A stretch of 64,000 nt of DNA, taken from positions 1 through 64,000 of the forward strand of contig CAIYWC010000178.1 in NCBI GenBank assembly GCA_903929795.1, written 5' to 3'. The notes beneath the pieces were generated by a model. The model did no database searches. It worked only from the letters and a program-made list of their open reading frames with translations, and was not told the DNA's origin. The translations under genes and the position numbers were made by a program. Positions 60,143 to 64,000 of the stretch are shown here, in pieces; the stretch's first letter is position 1, and every line of letters begins with the position of its first letter. The DNA comes from an uncultured Myxococcales bacterium. Lineage in GTDB: Bacteria > Myxococcota_A > UBA9042.

Positions 60143-61581
60143 CGGCGGCCTCCTTGGCCGCTCGGCGCGGCATCGTCCAGCAGCAAATGGAACTCGACGC
60201 GGCGGTTCTTGCCACGTCCCGCCGCGGTCACGTTGTCGGCGACCGGCTGGCTCGGTCCGTAGCCCTTGGCCTCGAGACGCGGCGGCGCCACGCCTTTGGC
60301 CAGCAGCCACGCGCGCACGGCGTCGGCGCGGCGCTGGGACAGCTCGGTGTTCTTTTGCGCGTCGCCCTTGTCGTCGGTGTGACCTTCAATCCGCAGCCGC
60401 ACGGAGGGATTGTCCTGCAGCACCTTCACGACCGCCAGCAATACCTTATTGGATTGCTTGAGGATCAGGTCCTGGTTGGGCGCAAACGTGATGCCTTCGA
60501 TGCGGCCAGTGAACTTGGCGACGGTCGCCGGGACTTCATCCGGGCAGCCGTCGCTGTCCTCAAAACCATTGACAGTTTCGGCGACCAGCGGGCACTTGTC
60601 GGCGCTGTCGGGGATGCCATCCTGGTCGTTGTCTGGGTCCGGGCAGCCGTCGCCATCGGCAAAGCCGTCCTTGTCTTCCGCGGCGTTGGGGCACAGGTCT
60701 TCGTCGCCGATGAAGCCGTCGCCATCGGGGTCGGAGCGCGCTTCCGGCGGTGGCAGCGCCAGGGCGGGTCTGGCTCCCGCGGCAGCGTTGGCCGGTGTGG
60801 CGGCGGGAGGTGCTTCGACGGCATCGGCTTCGGGGCAGCCATCGGCGTCGCGGATGCCATTTTTTGTCTCCGGCTCCCACGGGCACACGTCAACGTCATC
60901 GGGAATGCCATCGCCATCGGCGTCAGGCGGTCCGGCAGGGGCGGCGGTGTCGACGACGACCACGGCGGCATCGGCCGGCGCGTGGCCGAAGGGGCGCCAC
61001 GTCAGCGCCAATTGACCTTCAACTTCCACGGTGTAGCGGCCGTTACCGTCGTGGATCGCTGGCAGAAAAATGCTGCGCACGTCCGCGCGCGCGCCCCACG
61101 CGTGGCTGAATTCGTATTCGACGCCGATGCCGACGTGGCTGACGGTGTCCTGGTCGACGAAGATGGCACTGCCGGCGGAGGGATTGGCGAGGCTGCTGCC
61201 GACGCCGGCAAGGAAAAACGGTTGCCAATCGCTGAGATCCCACCAGAGCACGCCGCTGGCGCGGATGCCGGACGCGAGCACGGCAATCCCGTCGTCGCGG
61301 CCCTTGGTCGGCAGCAGTACGCCCTCCGCTTCCACGCCGAGCCAGGGCAAAAATCGCCAGCCGATGCGCGCCAAGGGCCCAAAACCATTCACCATCGAGT
61401 GGCCGGTCCAGTACTGGCCCAGCTCATCGCGCGCTGTCCACTCGTGAAATACGCCGCCAAGGCCGAGCTGCAGCCCGCGGCGATCCACGGCCTCCGCGTC
61501 CGCGGCATGGGCGACTCGCGTGGACCCAATCTGGGAGAGCAGCGTGATCGCGCAGACCGTGAAAAGCGTTGATTTGCGCAA
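60139..61581 (-). CDS. OmpA-like protein with thrombospondin type 3 repeats
   Basis: 480-residue outer membrane protein. A signal peptide (to about residue 26) is followed by a membrane beta-barrel region (about 35-205), then three acidic calcium-binding repeats of thrombospondin type 3 style (DADGDGIPDDVDVCPWEPE, DPDGDGFIGDEDLCP, DNDQDGIPDSADKCP), and a C-terminal OmpA peptidoglycan-binding domain (IEGHTDDKGDAQKNTELSQRR). It links the outer membrane to the wall. The start is TTG 61581 with GAGG eight bases upstream; no better start lies near. It heads the signalling operon and its stop overlaps the FecR start by ATGA. Confidence 0.9.
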   Translation of the reverse strand: MRKSTLFTVCAITLLSQIGSTRVAHAADAEAVDRRGLQLGLGGVFHEWTARDELGQYWTGHSMVNGFGPLARIGWRFLPWLGVEAEGVLLPTKGRDDGIAVLASGIRASGVLWWDLSDWQPFFLAGVGSSLANPSAGSAIFVDQDTVSHVGIGVEYEFSHAWGARADVRSIFLPAIHDGNGRYTVEVEGQLALTWRPFGHAPADAAVVVVDTAAPAGPPDADGDGIPDDVDVCPWEPETKNGIRDADGCPEADAVEAPPAATPANAAAGARPALALPPPEARSDPDGDGFIGDEDLCPNAAEDKDGFADGDGCPDPDNDQDGIPDSADKCPLVAETVNGFEDSDGCPDEVPATVAKFTGRIEGITFAPNQDLILKQSNKVLLAVVKVLQDNPSVRLRIEGHTDDKGDAQKNTELSQRRADAVRAWLLAKGVAPPRLEAKGYGPSQPVADNVTAAGRGKNRRVEFHLLLDDAAPSGQGGRR

Positions 61582-61782
61582 GGGAAAGACCTCAGGACAG
61601 GCGATCGGCGCGTTCCGGTGGGGATCGCAGCGTAAGGATTGGCAGCGCCGGACGCAAGTGCTGCCGCGCGGGCAGGACGGTCAACCGCTCGATTACATTG
61701 GCAAACAAGTCGGCAATGGTCTGCTTGTCGGCTCCGGTCTTTTGGCAATGTCGACGACGCGGTCAACGCGATGGCGCGCCGC

Positions 61783-64000
61783 TCACGAGCACGTGGTGCC
61801 GCTGCACGTCTTGCCCGCGCCGCACGCGGCCCCGGTGGCCAAGGGCGCGTGCGTGCAGCCATCGGTCGCGGTGCAGCTGTCGGCCGTGCAGGGGTTGCCG
61901 TCATCGCAGCTGGTTGGCGCCGCGTCAAAACACGCGCCAGAGGCTGGACAGCTGAGGTTGCCCCAGCGGTCCGTGCGGATGATCAGCACATCTGACGCGC
62001 CCCATTGCACGCCGCGATAGCCCACCGCGATGGCGCCGCCGTCGACCAACTGCTTGGCCGCGGACAGCCCGCTGGGGCCGACCTGAAACTCGGTCTGCTG
62101 CCACGCGACATTGGCGTTCTCATCAAAGCGCCCGAGCCACGCGATCGTGTCGGTCCCGCTGGCGTTTGAGCCGGAAAGTAGCACGCCACTGGAGTCCGCA
62201 ACGCCGATGGTGAGCGCGTCGCCCGCAGCGCTGTCGAGATGCTGCGTCGACAGCACCTTGCCAGCGGCGTCGACCTTGACGAGCAACGGACCGTAGTAGT
62301 TGGCGCTGTCGCAGGTTCCGACGAGGAAATAGCCGCCGGACGGGATCGCACACGCGGTCGAGAGGTCGACCAGTTGCGTCGCGGCGAGGTTCAAGTACGT
62401 CACATTGCTGCCGGTCGGATTGACGATCGCGGCCCAGACGTCGGAAATGTTGCCGGTGCCTGCGACGAACGCGCTGCCGTCGCTGGCGGCGGTGATAGCC
62501 ATGACTGTGTCGCCGCCGAGGGCGAGTTTCACCGACCACAGGGACGTGCCGTCGGCGCCGACGCGCAGCACATTGGGCACTCCGGAACTCGAATCGGATG
62601 CGAGGTACCCTCCCGAGGCGACTGCAGCGACGCCGTCGAAGTAGTACCAACCGCCGGCGTTGTAGCTCTTGTCCCACAACGTGGTGCCGGTGGCGTCGAG
62701 CGCGACCATCCGCGTGCCGACGTTGTCGCCGAGGTTATCCGAGACGTTGATCGCAACAACGATTTGCGCCGCGCCGGCTGTCGCAAGCACCGAGATCGGC
62801 ACGTCGTCGTCGGCCGAGTCGATGACCACCGTCCACATCTTGACGCTGGTTGCCGCGTAGCGGGTCACGTCGACCGCTTGGCCTTTGCCCGTTGGCGAGG
62901 GCTTGGTCGCCGCGACGACAAAGCCGCCGTCGTCGATCGCCGCGACGTCGTATGCCGCCTCCGTGCCGCTGCCGCCCCAAGTGGTGACGCCGATCTTGGG
63001 TTTGCCCGTGCAGCTGCCGTTGGCGCAGAAGTCCGCGTAGGTGCAAGAGGTGCCGTCGTCGCATGTCCCGGCGACGGCCGTGTGCTGGCAGCCTTTGACG
63101 GTGTCGCACGCGTCCGACGTGCAGACGTTCGCGTCATCGCAGGTCACGGGTGTGCCGGGCGCGCAGGCCTCGCCGATGCAGGTGTCGCCGGCGGTGCAGG
63201 GGTTGCCGTCACTGCAGCTCAGCGCGGCAGCGGTGTACTGGCAGCCCGCCTTGGCGTCGCACGTGTCGACGGTGCACGGGTTGCCGTCGTCGCAATTGGC
63301 TTGGACGTTGCCCGGCTGGCAAACGCCGATGGCGCAAACATCGCCGACGCTGCACGCGTTGCCGTCGCTGCACACCGCCGCGTTGTCGGCAAACACGCAG
63401 CTGGACTTGCTGTTGCACGTGTCCGTGGTGCACGGGTTGGCGTCGTCGCAAACGGTCGCGGCACCGGGCGTGCAGACGGCGTTCAAGCACGCGTCGCCGA
63501 CCGTGCAGGCGTTGCCGTCGCTGCACGTGGCTGCGCTCGCGAGGTGGACGCAACCGCTCTTGGGGTCGCAGCTGTCGTCGGTGCACGGGTTGCTGTCGGC
63601 GCATCCGAGCGGACCGCTGGCGCCGCACGCGCCGCCGGCGCACAGGTCGCCAATCGTGCACGCGTTGCCATCCGAGCACGCCCCGCCGTCCGCAGGTGTC
63701 GCGATGCAGCCCTTGGTCGGCGCGCAGGTGTCGGTTGTGCAGTCGTTGCCATCGTCGCAGGCGAGCGCTCCGCCGCCCGAGCAACTGCCGCTCTTGCAGA
63801 CTTCCCCGACCGTGCACTTGTTGCCGTCGTCACACACCGCGGTGCTGCTCTCATGGCTGCAGCCCGACGCGGGATCGCAGCTGTCGACGGTGCACTGGTT
63901 GCCGTCGTCGCAGCCCAGGACGGCGCCGCTTGCACACAGGCCTTCCACGCACGCGTCGCCGACCGTGCACGCGTTCGCGTCGTCGCAGGTGGCGGCGTTG
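61783..64000 (-). CDS. Cysteine-rich propeller protein (5' end outside window)
   Basis: At least 738 residues; the frame is open to the right edge, so the start is missing. The N-terminal visible part has about a dozen repeats of CDDGN-x-CT-x-D-x-C-x4-GC type (for example CDDGNQCTVDSCDPASGC), each about 40 residues with six cysteines. A central part (about 320-620 of the seen sequence) has propeller-like strands (WGGSGTEAAYDVAAIDDGGF, TVMAITAASDGSAFVAG). One more Cys unit closes the protein (CDDGNPCTADSCTATDGCTH). Such architectures are typical exported surface proteins in Myxococcota. The function is unknown. It ends 200 bases upstream of the OmpA-like gene. Confidence 0.85.
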   Translation of the reverse strand, partial: NAATCDDANACTVGDACVEGLCASGAVLGCDDGNQCTVDSCDPASGCSHESSTAVCDDGNKCTVGEVCKSGSCSGGGALACDDGNDCTTDTCAPTKGCIATPADGGACSDGNACTIGDLCAGGACGASGPLGCADSNPCTDDSCDPKSGCVHLASAATCSDGNACTVGDACLNAVCTPGAATVCDDANPCTTDTCNSKSSCVFADNAAVCSDGNACSVGDVCAIGVCQPGNVQANCDDGNPCTVDTCDAKAGCQYTAAALSCSDGNPCTAGDTCIGEACAPGTPVTCDDANVCTSDACDTVKGCQHTAVAGTCDDGTSCTYADFCANGSCTGKPKIGVTTWGGSGTEAAYDVAAIDDGGFVVAATKPSPTGKGQAVDVTRYAATSVKMWTVVIDSADDDVPISVLATAGAAQIVVAINVSDNLGDNVGTRMVALDATGTTLWDKSYNAGGWYYFDGVAAVASGGYLASDSSSGVPNVLRVGADGTSLWSVKLALGGDTVMAITAASDGSAFVAGTGNISDVWAAIVNPTGSNVTYLNLAATQLVDLSTACAIPSGGYFLVGTCDSANYYGPLLVKVDAAGKVLSTQHLDSAAGDALTIGVADSSGVLLSGSNASGTDTIAWLGRFDENANVAWQQTEFQVGPSGLSAAKQLVDGGAIAVGYRGVQWGASDVLIIRTDRWGNLSCPASGACFDAAPTSCDDGNPCTADSCTATDGCTHAPLATGAACGAGKTCSGTTCS
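63010..64000 (-). repeat. Tandem cysteine-rich coding repeats
   Basis: About a dozen diverged units, each about 75-130 bases and alternating two forms (CDDGN-x-CT-x-D-x-C and CSDGNACT-x-G-x-x-C). The DNA repeats gttgccgtcgtcgca-like segments, so recombination between units could change copy number in frame. Confidence 0.8.

Noticed and set aside
1-64000. tRNA, rRNA, CRISPR, insertion sequences, prophage
   Set aside because: Intergenic gaps were scanned by eye for T-loop motifs, regular spaced repeats and transposase-like frames; none was found. A dedicated search could still reveal a small RNA.

Overview
The window looks like a chromosomal stretch of a high-GC Gram-negative bacterium of the Myxococcota (formerly Deltaproteobacteria). 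The best direct clue is a secreted GH25 muramidase ending in a Cys / hydrophobic helix / Arg-cluster tail of the MYXO-CTERM type. Supporting clues are many cysteine-rich repeat proteins (CDDGN-x-CT units), numerous lipoproteins with Ala/Asp/Pro-rich linkers, a Ser/Thr kinase inside a two-component operon, and very high GC at third codon positions, which opens long meaningless antisense frames. I saw no rRNA, tRNA, CRISPR array, phage or insertion sequence. About 48 protein genes fill nearly all the DNA.

Left part (1-16 kb). A Cys/Met-metabolism PLP enzyme is coupled to a small c-type-haem-like lipoprotein. Next come an ECF sigma / zinc anti-sigma / Spy-like periplasmic protein operon, a hypothetical lipoprotein, and an envelope block: N-acetylmuramoyl-L-alanine amidase, a stand-alone CoaB-type ligase, undecaprenyl-diphosphatase (uppP) and, divergent from it, the lipid II flippase murJ. 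Two lipoproteins, mutM, phosphoglucose isomerase of the transaldolase-fusion type, and an RlmL-like rRNA methyltransferase follow.

Middle part (16-31 kb). This holds mostly exported proteins: a GH99-like glycosidase coupled to a lipoprotein, a TolB-like propeller lipoprotein with a CxxCH motif, a radical SAM enzyme next to an M49-like zinc peptidase lipoprotein, a TraB/GumN-like protein, and a P-loop NTPase with a lipoprotein-like N terminus.

31-43 kb holds the most suggestive metabolic locus. A leftward run encodes a DUF4833-like protein, a GH3-type acyl-acid-amido synthetase, myo-inositol-1-phosphate synthase (ino1), a DegT-family aminotransferase, an AglD/UPF0104-like membrane protein, an RND exporter and a GMC oxidoreductase. 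An inositol-monophosphatase-type gene diverges at one end and an aldehyde dehydrogenase converges at the other. Read together, these could make inositol, oxidise and transaminate it, couple the amine to an acyl group, and move the product across membranes. That is inference, but every step has a candidate enzyme.

43-54 kb carries cysteine-rich and propeller lipoproteins, a P-type calcium-like ATPase, and the MYXO-CTERM muramidase with a coupled secreted partner. 54-62 kb is a leftward signalling operon: an OmpA/thrombospondin-repeat outer membrane protein, a FecR-domain protein, a CHASE2 histidine kinase, a Ser/Thr kinase fused to a receiver, an Hpt protein and a CheY-like receiver. Most junctions overlap by four bases. 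It has every part of a four-step phosphorelay, with a Ser/Thr kinase attached to the intermediate receiver. The right edge cuts a large cysteine-rich propeller protein.
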